Source: Gammaproteobacteria bacterium
GTDB taxonomy: Bacteria > Pseudomonadota > Gammaproteobacteria > SZUA-229
Length of the DNA: 6,118 nt
Assembly: GCA_021768055.1 (NCBI GenBank)
Contig: JAASSE010000072.1
Span: forward strand, 1-6,118
Reading direction: 5' to 3'
Shown: positions 1-5,372 of the stretch, piece after piece
Layout: each line of letters starts with the position of its first letter
Numbering within the stretch: position 1 is the first letter of the stretch
Made by a program: the position numbers and the translations under genes
The notes under the pieces: model-generated
Seen by the model: the letters and a program-made list of their open reading frames with translations, nothing else
What the model was told of the DNA's origin: nothing
The model's database searches: none

Positions 1-492
1 CCGGGCGTGTTGGTGCTGACACTGACTGCGATGCAGGTCATTAAAATGGGTTTCATGCCGGAGATGGGCATCGATGCCTATTTCCTTAACAAGGCGCGCG
101 GCAGAAAAAATATTATCGAGCTGGAAACCATCGAACAGCAGTTGAGCTTGTTTCTAGATATACCTAACGGCGACCTGTTGCTCAAGGAAACTCTGTACTC
201 ACTGAACGAAGCTGAACAGTTGATGTTCGACATGGTGCACTGCTGGAAAACAGGTAATGAGCAGTGTATCGATAAACTGCTGTTTGAAGATGCACTGGTA
301 GAATACCCGACTTTCACTGAAATTTATGACAGCCTGTTTTACCAGCGCAATAAAAACATGACAGACAAAATCAAAACTTACCTTAAAGACAAAGGCAGCT
401 ATTTCGTCGTAATTGGAGCAGGTCACCTGGTAGGTGACGAAGGCATCCCCGCGTTACTGAAAAAAGCCGGTTACAAAGTTACTCGATTGTAA
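1..492 (+). CDS. TraB/GumN-family protein, C-terminal part (5' end outside window)
   Basis: The frame is open from base 1 and ends at TAA 490-492, giving about 163 visible residues with no start in view, so this is the C-terminal part of a longer protein. The family call rests on a recognisable ending: a 'YFVVIGAGHLVGDEG' block (GxxH motif G139-H142, counted from base 1), followed by an alpha-beta end 'IPALLKKAGYKVTRL', and an upstream 'GIDAYFLNKA...IIELETIEQQLSLF' stretch. TraB/PrgY/GumN proteins carry two GxxH motifs and conserved glutamates, and have been compared with TIKI-type metalloproteases; the first GxxH would lie in the missing N-terminal half. Activity and substrate are not established for most bacterial members, so none is assigned. 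A signal peptide cannot be judged because the N-terminus is missing. It converges on the Sel1 gene across 53 bases with no clear terminator. Family call is fairly secure; function is unknown. Confidence 0.82.
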   Translation, partial: PGVLVLTLTAMQVIKMGFMPEMGIDAYFLNKARGRKNIIELETIEQQLSLFLDIPNGDLLLKETLYSLNEAEQLMFDMVHCWKTGNEQCIDKLLFEDALVEYPTFTEIYDSLFYQRNKNMTDKIKTYLKDKGSYFVVIGAGHLVGDEGIPALLKKAGYKVTRL

Positions 493-545
493 GCAAGCCA
501 GAACAAAGTCTAGCTGATGGAAGTGGACGCAAGAAAGGGCGCTGA

Positions 546-1961
546 CTAGTAGAGCAGTCTATCCAGGCGTCTTTGTGCGCCGGGGTGACCCATTTCAGCA
601 GCTTTGGTATACCAGTGGATGGCTTCTTCAATATCCTTATCAACACTCTTGCCCCTGTGGTACATATGGCCGACGCGGAAGATGGCGAAACGGTTTTGAT
701 GTTTTGCGCCTTTTCTGTATAACGCCATCGCTTTTTCGTTGTCCTGCTCTACTGTCAGGCCTTTTTCATACATCAATCCCAGCATGCCCAATGCAAAGCC
801 GTTTTCATATTCGGCGGATGCCCGCAGATAAGACCAGGCCTTGTCGTAATCCTGCTCAACGCCCCAGCCTTTCAGGTAAAGATTGCCAAGCCGTGCCATG
901 CCGAAAGGATTGCCTTTTTTTACGCTCCTGTTGTACAGTTCGAGCGCCTTGTCGTAATCCTGTTCAACGATGATGCCGCGTTCATAAAAAAAACCTACCA
1001 TGGCCATAGCAAGTGGGTTACCTTTAGATGCTGCCTGCCGGTACAGGCGCAAGGCCTCATCAAGGTCGCGCTCCACACCCTTGCCGATTTGGTAGAGGTT
1101 GCCCAGCCGGGTCTGTGCCAGCGCACTGTTGTGTTCGACACCTTTGCGGTAATACTCAGCGGCCTTTTGATAATCCTGGTCAACACCGTATCCGCGCTGA
1201 TATAAATTACCCAGGCGTGCATAGGCATGCTTGTTGCCATTTTCCAGTGCCTTTTGGTACCACTGCTTCGCGATTTCATAGTCTACGGGTACACCCAGGC
1301 CACGCTCATAGGCATTGCCCAGACGATTTTGCGCTTTCGCATGCCCTTTTTCCGCCAGGTTTCTGAATGCATCGAAGGCGGATTCATAATCGCCTTCAAT
1401 GCGTAGGGCCATAGCCTGCTGAAACGAGTTTACTGCTTCAATGTCCTTGATGGCGCTGATATATGCCATATTGTTTTTTTCTGTATTGCCGGAAGATGCC
1501 ATAGCTACGCGCAGGGATTTTAATTCTTCACGTGCACGGCTAAGTTCTACCAATGATTCGCGCAATTCCTGCAACAGGTTGTTGTCTTTACGCAGTTGCT
1601 GAACTCGCTTCAGCACATCATCCTGGTCGGCTTCCATCTTTGCTTTGATATAGTAAGTTTTTTTATCCCAGTTCTCTTCCAGCACGTGAAAGCTTGTGAT
1701 ACCTGCGGTTATAGAGACCACGTCATCGCTGATATAACTACGGCCGAGGCTGTCCCGGTGCACTTCAATCACCTGCTGTATGTAAGTGCCCAGTTCCTGT
1801 AAAAGATCATGTTTAACAGTATCAATGGCGTTTACGCGGGCTGTATTACGGGTGTCGTATTCGGTAGCCTGGTAGCTATATTCCCGAACATATGACTGGG
1901 TGATGGCGAAAAGACTTGTACAGGTAACGAACAGCAGAATTGAAAATATCAAACGTTTCAT
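546..1961 (-). CDS. Exported Sel1-repeat (TPR-like) protein with N-terminal periplasmic domain
   Basis: This 471-residue protein starts at ATG 1961-1959, which has a strong Shine-Dalgarno (AAGGGGAG) and gives an immediate signal peptide: Lys-Arg, a hydrophobic core at residues 4-18, and likely cleavage after A19 (SLFA/ITQ). The frame is open further upstream to a TTG at 2063, but that extension lacks a signal sequence and would cover the promoter. Residues 20-115 form an alpha/beta-looking domain ('ARVNAIDTVKHDLLQELGTYI', 'ITAGITSFHVLEENWDKKTYYIKAKMEAD') of a type I associate with periplasmic repeat proteins but cannot name. Residues 115-155 are rich in charged heptads and are probably a coiled coil. 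Residues 208-459 are seven Sel1 repeats of exactly 36 residues (consensus RLGNLYxxGxGVxxDYxKAxxYYRKA), with a half repeat on each side. Sel1/TPR arrays are usually protein-binding scaffolds; no catalytic motif is seen. It is divergent from the small membrane protein gene at 2084. Function is inferred only as periplasmic protein interaction. Confidence 0.88.
   Translation of the reverse strand: MKRLIFSILLFVTCTSLFAITQSYVREYSYQATEYDTRNTARVNAIDTVKHDLLQELGTYIQQVIEVHRDSLGRSYISDDVVSITAGITSFHVLEENWDKKTYYIKAKMEADQDDVLKRVQQLRKDNNLLQELRESLVELSRAREELKSLRVAMASSGNTEKNNMAYISAIKDIEAVNSFQQAMALRIEGDYESAFDAFRNLAEKGHAKAQNRLGNAYERGLGVPVDYEIAKQWYQKALENGNKHAYARLGNLYQRGYGVDQDYQKAAEYYRKGVEHNSALAQTRLGNLYQIGKGVERDLDEALRLYRQAASKGNPLAMAMVGFFYERGIIVEQDYDKALELYNRSVKKGNPFGMARLGNLYLKGWGVEQDYDKAWSYLRASAEYENGFALGMLGLMYEKGLTVEQDNEKAMALYRKGAKHQNRFAIFRVGHMYHRGKSVDKDIEEAIHWYTKAAEMGHPGAQRRLDRLLY
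585..1340 (-). repeat. Seven tandem 108-bp Sel1 units inside the coding region
   Basis: Translation gives units at residues 208-243, 244-279, 280-315, 316-351, 352-387, 388-423 and 424-459, each exactly 36 residues with no insertion or deletion. The repetition is also visible in DNA: TTGTCGTAATCCTGCTCAAC at 841-860 recurs with one change at 949-968, exactly 108 bases away, and more diverged copies lie near 733 and 1165. Units 4, 5 and 6 share 'VEQD', and units 4 and 5 share 'VEQDYDKA', suggesting that neighbouring units arose by, or are homogenised by, recent duplication or gene conversion. The other units are more diverged, so the array is mostly old. Confidence 0.88.
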
Positions 1962-1965
1962 GCGG

Positions 1966-1973
1966 CTCCCCTT
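1966..1973 (-). promoter_or_regulatory. Ribosome binding site of the Sel1 gene
   Basis: On the minus strand AAGGGGAG lies 4 bases before ATG 1961. It is slightly close but strong. It decides the start in favour of the ATG that opens a signal peptide, over the upstream TTG at 2063. Confidence 0.75.
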
Positions 1974-2007
1974 GAAGAATGATGTTTGGTTTGCAGCAGC
2001 CGGGTTG

Positions 2008-2013
2008 ATTATA
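2008..2013 (-). promoter_or_regulatory. Probable -10 box of the Sel1 gene promoter
   Basis: The minus strand reads a perfect TATAAT here, about 46 bases upstream of the Sel1 ATG. Transcription would begin near 2001 and give a leader of about 40 bases containing the Shine-Dalgarno. No good TTGACA-like -35 is found at 15-19 bases upstream, so the promoter may need an activator or be weak. Confidence 0.55.
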
Positions 2014-2020
2014 GCGTTTA

Positions 2021-2039
2021 CTGGAATTTTCGACTCCAG
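2021..2039. promoter_or_regulatory. Short dyad between the two divergent -10 boxes
   Basis: CTGGA (2021-2025) and TCCAG (2035-2039) are perfect 5-base inverted arms around a 9-base centre. The dyad sits between the minus-strand TATAAT and the plus-strand TAGAAT, where one bound regulator could affect both genes. Arms this short occur often by chance, so this is only a candidate operator. Confidence 0.2.
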
Positions 2040-2043
2040 GCAG

Positions 2044-2049
2044 TAGAAT
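2044..2049 (+). promoter_or_regulatory. Candidate -10 box for the small membrane protein gene
   Basis: TAGAAT matches the TATAAT consensus at five of six positions. With a 17-base spacer the -35 would be CTGGAA (2021-2026, three of six matches). Transcription would start near 2056, leaving a leader of about 28 bases. This is plausible but weak. Confidence 0.3.
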
Positions 2050-2072
2050 AAAAATTTCCGCAATTGGGAACA

Positions 2073-2077
2073 GGGAG
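2073..2077 (+). promoter_or_regulatory. Ribosome binding site of the small membrane protein gene
   Basis: GGGAG lies 6 bases before ATG 2084, a good Shine-Dalgarno at a good distance. It supports this small frame being translated from that ATG. Confidence 0.65.
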
Positions 2078-2083
2078 TATGCC

Positions 2084-2362
2084 ATGTCGTATGATTATCT
2101 AACAGTAGCCGCAGTCATCATCGTTGCCGCAATTATCGTGATGGTGATTCTGCTTGGCAGAAGCAATGCGACGATGGAAATGCGACTACGTAAACTGGCA
2201 CGCAATTTGTACCTGCTTCAGTCAAATGAAGAGGCGCAAGCGCTCTGCAAGGAAATTCATGAGAAACATCCGGAGTTGTGTGCAGGCATTGATTTCACGC
2301 TAAAGGAAGAAGGCGGCAGCGTAAAGATAGATGAATGGAATTCGAATGAACAACGGCCTTGA
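2084..2362 (+). CDS. Small single-span membrane protein of unknown function (92 aa)
   Basis: I do not recognise this protein. It starts at ATG 2084 behind a good GGGAG site and ends at TGA 2360-2362. Residues 6-24 (LTVAAVIIVAAIIVMVILL) are one hydrophobic span, followed by positively charged 'RLRKLAR' at residues 34-40. By the positive-inside rule the remaining 65 or so residues should be cytoplasmic. That tail contains 'LARNLYLLQSNEEAQALCKEIHEKHPELC', predicted helical, in which C55, H59, H62 and C66 are spaced C-x3-H-x2-H-x3-C; this could bind a metal ion or be chance. The end is acidic and polar. It is a real gene on the evidence of its ribosome binding site, coherent membrane topology and position in an otherwise empty interval. 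It is divergent from the Sel1 gene and convergent with accC. Confidence 0.75.
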   Translation: MSYDYLTVAAVIIVAAIIVMVILLGRSNATMEMRLRKLARNLYLLQSNEEAQALCKEIHEKHPELCAGIDFTLKEEGGSVKIDEWNSNEQRP

Positions 2363-2389
2363 GCCGGCTATACCATTCAGATTAATGCT

Positions 2390-2408
2390 TACCAGGTTTT
2401 ACCTGGTA
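2390..2408. terminator. Hairpin between convergent genes, possible two-way terminator
   Basis: TACCAGGT (2390-2397), loop TTT (2398-2400), ACCTGGTA (2401-2408) form a perfect 8-base-pair stem in the 47-base gap between the small membrane protein gene and accC. On the plus strand it is followed by TTTATAA, a short T-rich tail. On the minus strand it begins right after the accC stop codon and is followed by AAGCATTAATC, which lacks a T run. It probably works better for the plus-strand gene and may act as a 3' end stabiliser for the acc transcript. Confidence 0.55.
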
Positions 2409-2409
2409 T

Positions 2410-3750
2410 TTATAACCCCAGTTTCTTTTCCAGGTAATGAATATTGGTGCCGCCGGCTTGAAACGCAGAGTCGGCCAGTATGTCGCGGTGTAATTCGATG
2501 TTGGTCTTGATACCGGTGATATCGATTTCAGACAAGGCGCCCTGCATGCGTGCAATCGCAACATCCCGGTCAGCACCGTAAGTGATCAACTTGCCGATCA
2601 TGGAGTCGTAGTACGGCGGTACGGTATAGCCGCCATAGATATGCGTATCAACACGTACGCCCGGACCACCCGGCGCATGATAGCGGTCGATTTTTCCTGG
2701 CGAGGGCATAAACGATTTCGCGTCTTCCGCGTTGATACGGCATTCGATCGCGTGCCCCTTGATATCGATGTCGCTCTGCTTGTAGCGCAGTTTTTCCCCA
2801 GCGGCGATGTAGAGCTGCTCCTTGATGATATCGACACCGGTGATCATTTCCGTCACCGGATGTTCGACCTGCACACGTGTGTTCATTTCGATGAAGTAGA
2901 ATTCGCCATCCTGGAACAGGAACTCGAACGTGCCTGCGCCACGGTAATTCATCTTGATGCAGGCATCGACGCAGCGCTGGCCGATTCTCTTGCGCATGCG
3001 CGGTGTTATGCCCGGTGCTGGCGCTTCCTCAACTACTTTCTGGTGACGGCGTTGCATCGAGCAGTCACGTTCACCCAGGTGGATGGCGTTGCCCTGACCG
3101 TCGGACAATACCTGGATTTCCACATGGCGCGGTGTTTCGAGAAATTTCTCCATGTACACCATGTCATTACCGAAGTTGGCGCCGGCTTCCTGCTTGGTCA
3201 GTGCAATCGAGTTCAACAGCGTCGCTTCCGAATGCACCACGCGCATACCGCGGCCGCCGCCTCCGCCTGCTGCCTTGATGTTGATCGGGTAACCGATGTC
3301 CGCGGCTAGCTTCTGGTTGGTATCGGGATCGTCCGTCAACGGGCCGTCGGAACCGGGTACGCAAGGTACAGCGGCTTCGTTCATGGTGCGAATGGCTTCG
3401 ACCTTGTCGCCCATGGTGCGAATGGACTCGGATGACGGACCGATAAATATAAAACCGCTGTCTTCAACGCGTTCTGCAAAGTCGGCATTCTCGGAGAGGA
3501 AGCCGTATCCGGGATGAATCGCGACCGAGTCCGTGACTTCCGCCGCACTGATAATAGCGGGTATGTTCAGGTAACTTTGATCGGAAGGTGGCGGGCCTAT
3601 GCAAACGGATTCATCGGCGAGACGAACATGCTTTAAATCACGGTCGGCTTCCGAATGAACTGCAACCGTTTTGATACCAAGTTCGCGGCAGGCCCTGAGA
3701 ATACGCAGCGCGATTTCGCCACGGTTAGCGATGACAACTTTATCTAGCAT
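2410..3750 (-). CDS. accC: Biotin carboxylase subunit of acetyl-CoA carboxylase
   Basis: AccC uses ATP and bicarbonate to carboxylate the biotin carried on AccB, the first half-reaction of acetyl-CoA carboxylase in the cytoplasm. The 446 residues compare with 449 in E. coli. The N-terminal biotin carboxylase fold begins '[16 protein letters not shown]', the ATP-grasp glycine loop is '[11 protein letters not shown]' (159-169), and '[16 protein letters not shown]' (286-301) follows. Residues known from the E. coli enzyme fall at the same numbers: K116, K159, H209, K238, E276, E288, N290, R292, E296 and R338, so the enzyme should be active. It starts at ATG 3750, 8 bases after the accB stop; its ribosome binding site is weak (GAG at the end of accB), so it probably depends on translation of accB. 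The usual C-terminal domain is complete. It is the last gene of the minus-strand series. Confidence 0.98.
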   Translation of the reverse strand: MLDKVVIANRGEIALRILRACRELGIKTVAVHSEADRDLKHVRLADESVCIGPPPSDQSYLNIPAIISAAEVTDSVAIHPGYGFLSENADFAERVEDSGFIFIGPSSESIRTMGDKVEAIRTMNEAAVPCVPGSDGPLTDDPDTNQKLAADIGYPINIKAAGGGGGRGMRVVHSEATLLNSIALTKQEAGANFGNDMVYMEKFLETPRHVEIQVLSDGQGNAIHLGERDCSMQRRHQKVVEEAPAPGITPRMRKRIGQRCVDACIKMNYRGAGTFEFLFQDGEFYFIEMNTRVQVEHPVTEMITGVDIIKEQLYIAAGEKLRYKQSDIDIKGHAIECRINAEDAKSFMPSPGKIDRYHAPGGPGVRVDTHIYGGYTVPPYYDSMIGKLITYGADRDVAIARMQGALSEIDITGIKTNIELHRDILADSAFQAGGTNIHYLEKKLGL

Positions 3751-3758
3751 GGCTGGTA

Positions 3759-4229
3759 TTACTCGATGACGATCAGGGGCTGGCCGAACTCAACCGGCTG
3801 GGCATTTTCGGCCAGCACGGCCTTGACTGTACCGGATACCTCGGCTTCGATCTGGTTAAGGATCTTCATCGCTTCGATGATACAGACGGTGTCGCCTTCG
3901 CTGACCGTGTCACCAATACTCACGAAGGGCTTGGCACCAGGTGAGGGGGAGGTGTAGAACGTGCCTACCATGGGTGATTTGATCACGTGACCACTGGGTA
4001 CGCTCTCTTCACCGCCGCCGGTTTCTGCTGGCGCAGGCGCTGCTGCTGGAGCCTCGGGTGCAGGCGCGGGAGCAGGTGCAGGTGGAACAGCATAGCTAAC
4101 CGGTGCTGGTGGTGCGCTTGAACTGTAGCGCGAAATGCGAACAGACTCTTCGCCCTCGTTGATCTCCAGTTCTGAAATACCGGATTCTTCCAGCAGTTCG
4201 ATGAGTTTTTTAACCTTGCGTATATCCAT
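3759..4229 (-). CDS. accB: Biotin carboxyl carrier protein of acetyl-CoA carboxylase
   Basis: AccB carries the biotin that AccC carboxylates and that the AccAD carboxyltransferase uses to make malonyl-CoA. The protein has 156 residues, the same length as E. coli AccB. Residues 1-35 are the N-terminal helix-rich segment ([16 protein letters not shown]). Residues 36-75 are a flexible Ala/Pro linker with long AP alternation. Residues 80-156 are the biotinyl domain: the 'thumb' typical of bacterial AccB is seen as '[10 protein letters not shown]' (93-102), and the biotinylation motif is EAMKI with K122 as acceptor, the same residue number as in E. coli. The start is ATG 4229, 5 bases after the aroQ stop, with its AAAGG Shine-Dalgarno inside the last codons of aroQ, which suggests translational coupling. 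accC follows by 8 bases. Confidence 0.97.
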   Translation of the reverse strand: MDIRKVKKLIELLEESGISELEINEGEESVRISRYSSSAPPAPVSYAVPPAPAPAPAPEAPAAAPAPAETGGGEESVPSGHVIKSPMVGTFYTSPSPGAKPFVSIGDTVSEGDTVCIIEAMKILNQIEAEVSGTVKAVLAENAQPVEFGQPLIVIE

Positions 4230-4234
4230 TGGCG

Positions 4235-4678
4235 TTAACCTTTTTGTAATTGTTGCATCGCGGCTTGTAATGCCAGCTCATAACCCAGGGCGCCCAAACC
4301 GGAGATGGTGCCGACAGCGATATCTGAGAAATACGAGTATTCGCGGAACGCTTCGCGCGAATGAATGTTGGATAAATGAACTTCGATAAACGGAATATCG
4401 ACCCCACTGAGTGCATCACGCAACGCCACGCTTGTATGAGTAAATGCTGCGGGATTAATGATGATGAAGCGTACATTGTCTTTCTGGGCCTGATGTATGT
4501 ATTCAATCAACTCGACTTCTGCATTGCTTTGCACACTGTCAAGGCTCAGACCATGGTCCGATGCCAGCATTGTCAGACGCTGGTTGATTTCGTCGAGGGT
4601 GTCTTCACCGTAATGTTCGGGCTCGCGGGTGCCCAGAAGATTGAGGTTGGGCCCGTTGATCACGAGTAAATCTGGCAT
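4235..4678 (-). CDS. aroQ: 3-dehydroquinate dehydratase, type II
   Basis: AroQ converts 3-dehydroquinate to 3-dehydroshikimate, the third step of the shikimate pathway to aromatic amino acids. The 147 residues match the usual 140-160 of type II enzymes, which form dodecamers. The N-terminal signature '[17 protein letters not shown]' fixes the start at ATG 4678. Conserved active-site residues are present: R18 and the catalytic Y23 in the lid loop (EHYG), N75 and H81 in '[10 protein letters not shown]', H101 in '[11 protein letters not shown]', and R108/R112 after it. No Shine-Dalgarno precedes the ATG (the 14 bases before it read CTATAACGACAACA), which is unusual next to its neighbours. It is tightly linked to accB, the common arrangement in gammaproteobacteria. 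The 109-base gap upstream suggests it can begin its own transcript. Confidence 0.97.
   Translation of the reverse strand: MPDLLVINGPNLNLLGTREPEHYGEDTLDEINQRLTMLASDHGLSLDSVQSNAEVELIEYIHQAQKDNVRFIIINPAAFTHTSVALRDALSGVDIPFIEVHLSNIHSREAFREYSYFSDIAVGTISGLGALGYELALQAAMQQLQKG
4239..4243 (-). promoter_or_regulatory. Ribosome binding site of accB, inside the end of aroQ
   Basis: AAAGG on the minus strand overlaps the Lys-Gly codons that end aroQ and lies 9 bases before ATG 4229. A ribosome finishing aroQ would cover it, so aroQ and accB translation are likely coupled. Confidence 0.55.
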
Positions 4679-4685
4679 TGTTGTC

Positions 4686-4691
4686 GTTATA
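4686..4691 (-). promoter_or_regulatory. Candidate -10 box directly upstream of aroQ
   Basis: The minus strand reads TATAAC, five of six matches to TATAAT, only 7 bases before the aroQ ATG. If used, transcription would begin at or within a base or two of the start codon and give a leaderless aroQ-accB-accC message, in keeping with the missing Shine-Dalgarno. No convincing -35 lies at the right spacing, so this is a candidate only. Confidence 0.3.
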
Positions 4692-4717
4692 GTTCAGCCG
4701 AAAATAAGTGCTGACGA

Positions 4718-4727
4718 TTGTGCACAA
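4718..4727. promoter_or_regulatory. Perfect 10-base palindrome upstream of aroQ
   Basis: TTGTGCACAA is its own reverse complement and lies 40-49 bases before the aroQ start. It touches one arm of the larger inverted repeat beside it. It could be a half or whole site for a dimeric regulator; I cannot assign it to a known regulator. Confidence 0.3.
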
Positions 4728-4762
4728 ATTCGCCGTATATGTCCACTACTTCGGCGAAATTG
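4725..4762. promoter_or_regulatory. Inverted repeat in the tlpA-aroQ gap
   Basis: CAAATTCGCCG (4725-4735) and CGGCGAAATTG (4752-4762) are 11-base arms pairing at 10 of 11 positions, with one mismatch four bases in from the outer end and a 16-base centre. It occupies the middle of the only non-coding gap over 30 bases in the minus-strand series. It may be an RNA hairpin that marks the end or a processing point of the dsbD-tlpA transcript, or a dimer binding site controlling aroQ-accBC. No T run follows on either strand, so it is not a standard intrinsic terminator. Confidence 0.45.
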
Positions 4763-4787
4763 CTTCGAAAATGCTAAAAAGAAGTGT

Positions 4788-5345
4788 TTAGATATTCACC
4801 CCGAGCTGACCCAGAATGCCCTCCAGCCGCTCTTTGCTGAGTTCTCCGGTGACGGTGTGGGTAATAGTGCCATTTCTGTCGATGATCGCGCTGTAGGGCA
4901 GGCCGCCGATGCTGTTGCCGTAGCGCTGCGCCAGCTCGATGCCTTCGGTTTCAGCCGCCATTACCGGGTAGTTCATGTCCATTTCCCGGGCGAATTCGAC
5001 GACCAGCTCCTCGTTGTCGACGGCAATACCGATGATTTGGAAATTCTCCTCACCCACTTGCTCCTGCACCTCGATGAAGGCAGGTATTTCTTTCAGGCAG
5101 GGCGGACACCAGGTCGCCCAGAAATTCACCAGCACAACGCGCCCGTCCCATTCCCGGATGTTGCGGATGTCGCCATTGATATCGGCGATGGCGAACTCGG
5201 GACGTGGCTGACCGATAATCGCTGAATTGTTAATTGCTGAACTGGCCGAGACGGGAGAACTGTTGCTGGCGAGATAGTTCTGCAAGGCATAACCGGAACT
5301 ACCAGCGAGCACGATTGCAACGATAAATATTAGTGTGTTTTTCAC
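4788..5345 (-). CDS. TlpA/ResA-like membrane-anchored thioredoxin
   Basis: A 185-residue protein disulfide reductase-like protein. Residues 4-21 are a hydrophobic N-terminal anchor or signal, residues 22-42 a Ser/Ala/Asn-rich tether, and residues 43-185 an AhpC-TSA/TlpA-type thioredoxin fold. The active site is W79-CPPC (C80, C83) in 'VNFWATWCPPCLKEIPAF', and the cis-proline is P150 in 'GGLPYSAIIDRNG'. The TlpA/ResA/CcmG group reduces disulfides in the periplasm, for instance during cytochrome c maturation; the substrate here is unknown. It starts at GTG 5345 since an in-frame stop lies 22 bases upstream with no ATG, GTG or TTG between. AGGA is 16 bases before the GTG, too far to be a normal ribosome binding site. 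It lies 27 bases after dsbD, so DsbD is the likely electron donor. It could equally be a cytochrome-specific CcmG variant, but no ccm genes are in view. Confidence 0.9.
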   Translation of the reverse strand: MKNTLIFIVAIVLAGSSGYALQNYLASNSSPVSASSAINNSAIIGQPRPEFAIADINGDIRNIREWDGRVVLVNFWATWCPPCLKEIPAFIEVQEQVGEENFQIIGIAVDNEELVVEFAREMDMNYPVMAAETEGIELAQRYGNSIGGLPYSAIIDRNGTITHTVTGELSKERLEGILGQLGVNI

Positions 5346-5372
5346 GGCTGTTTGTATTGAATCCTGTTAGGG

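Noticed and set aside
493..545. A terminator between the convergent TraB-like and Sel1 genes
   Set aside because: Only 4-base inverted matches such as GACT/AGTC are present, with no GC-rich stem and no T run in either direction.
585..1340. Tandem DNA repeats resembling a repeat array or CRISPR
   Set aside because: The period is 108 bases with no constant repeat and variable spacer pattern; it is explained entirely by Sel1 protein repeats in one reading frame.
1962..2063. N-terminal extension of the Sel1 protein to a TTG at 2063
   Set aside because: The extension would bury the signal peptide 34 residues in, cover the TATAAT box and ignore the strong AAGGGGAG before ATG 1961.
2641..3309. A 222-residue open frame on the plus strand
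   Set aside because: It lies wholly antisense to the strongly conserved accC, has no ribosome binding site and low-complexity His/Cys/Arg-rich content typical of a shadow frame.
4629..5225. A 198-residue open frame on the plus strand
   Set aside because: It is antisense to the start of aroQ and most of the TlpA-like gene, both well supported by motifs; it crosses their intergenic gap and shows no domain of its own.
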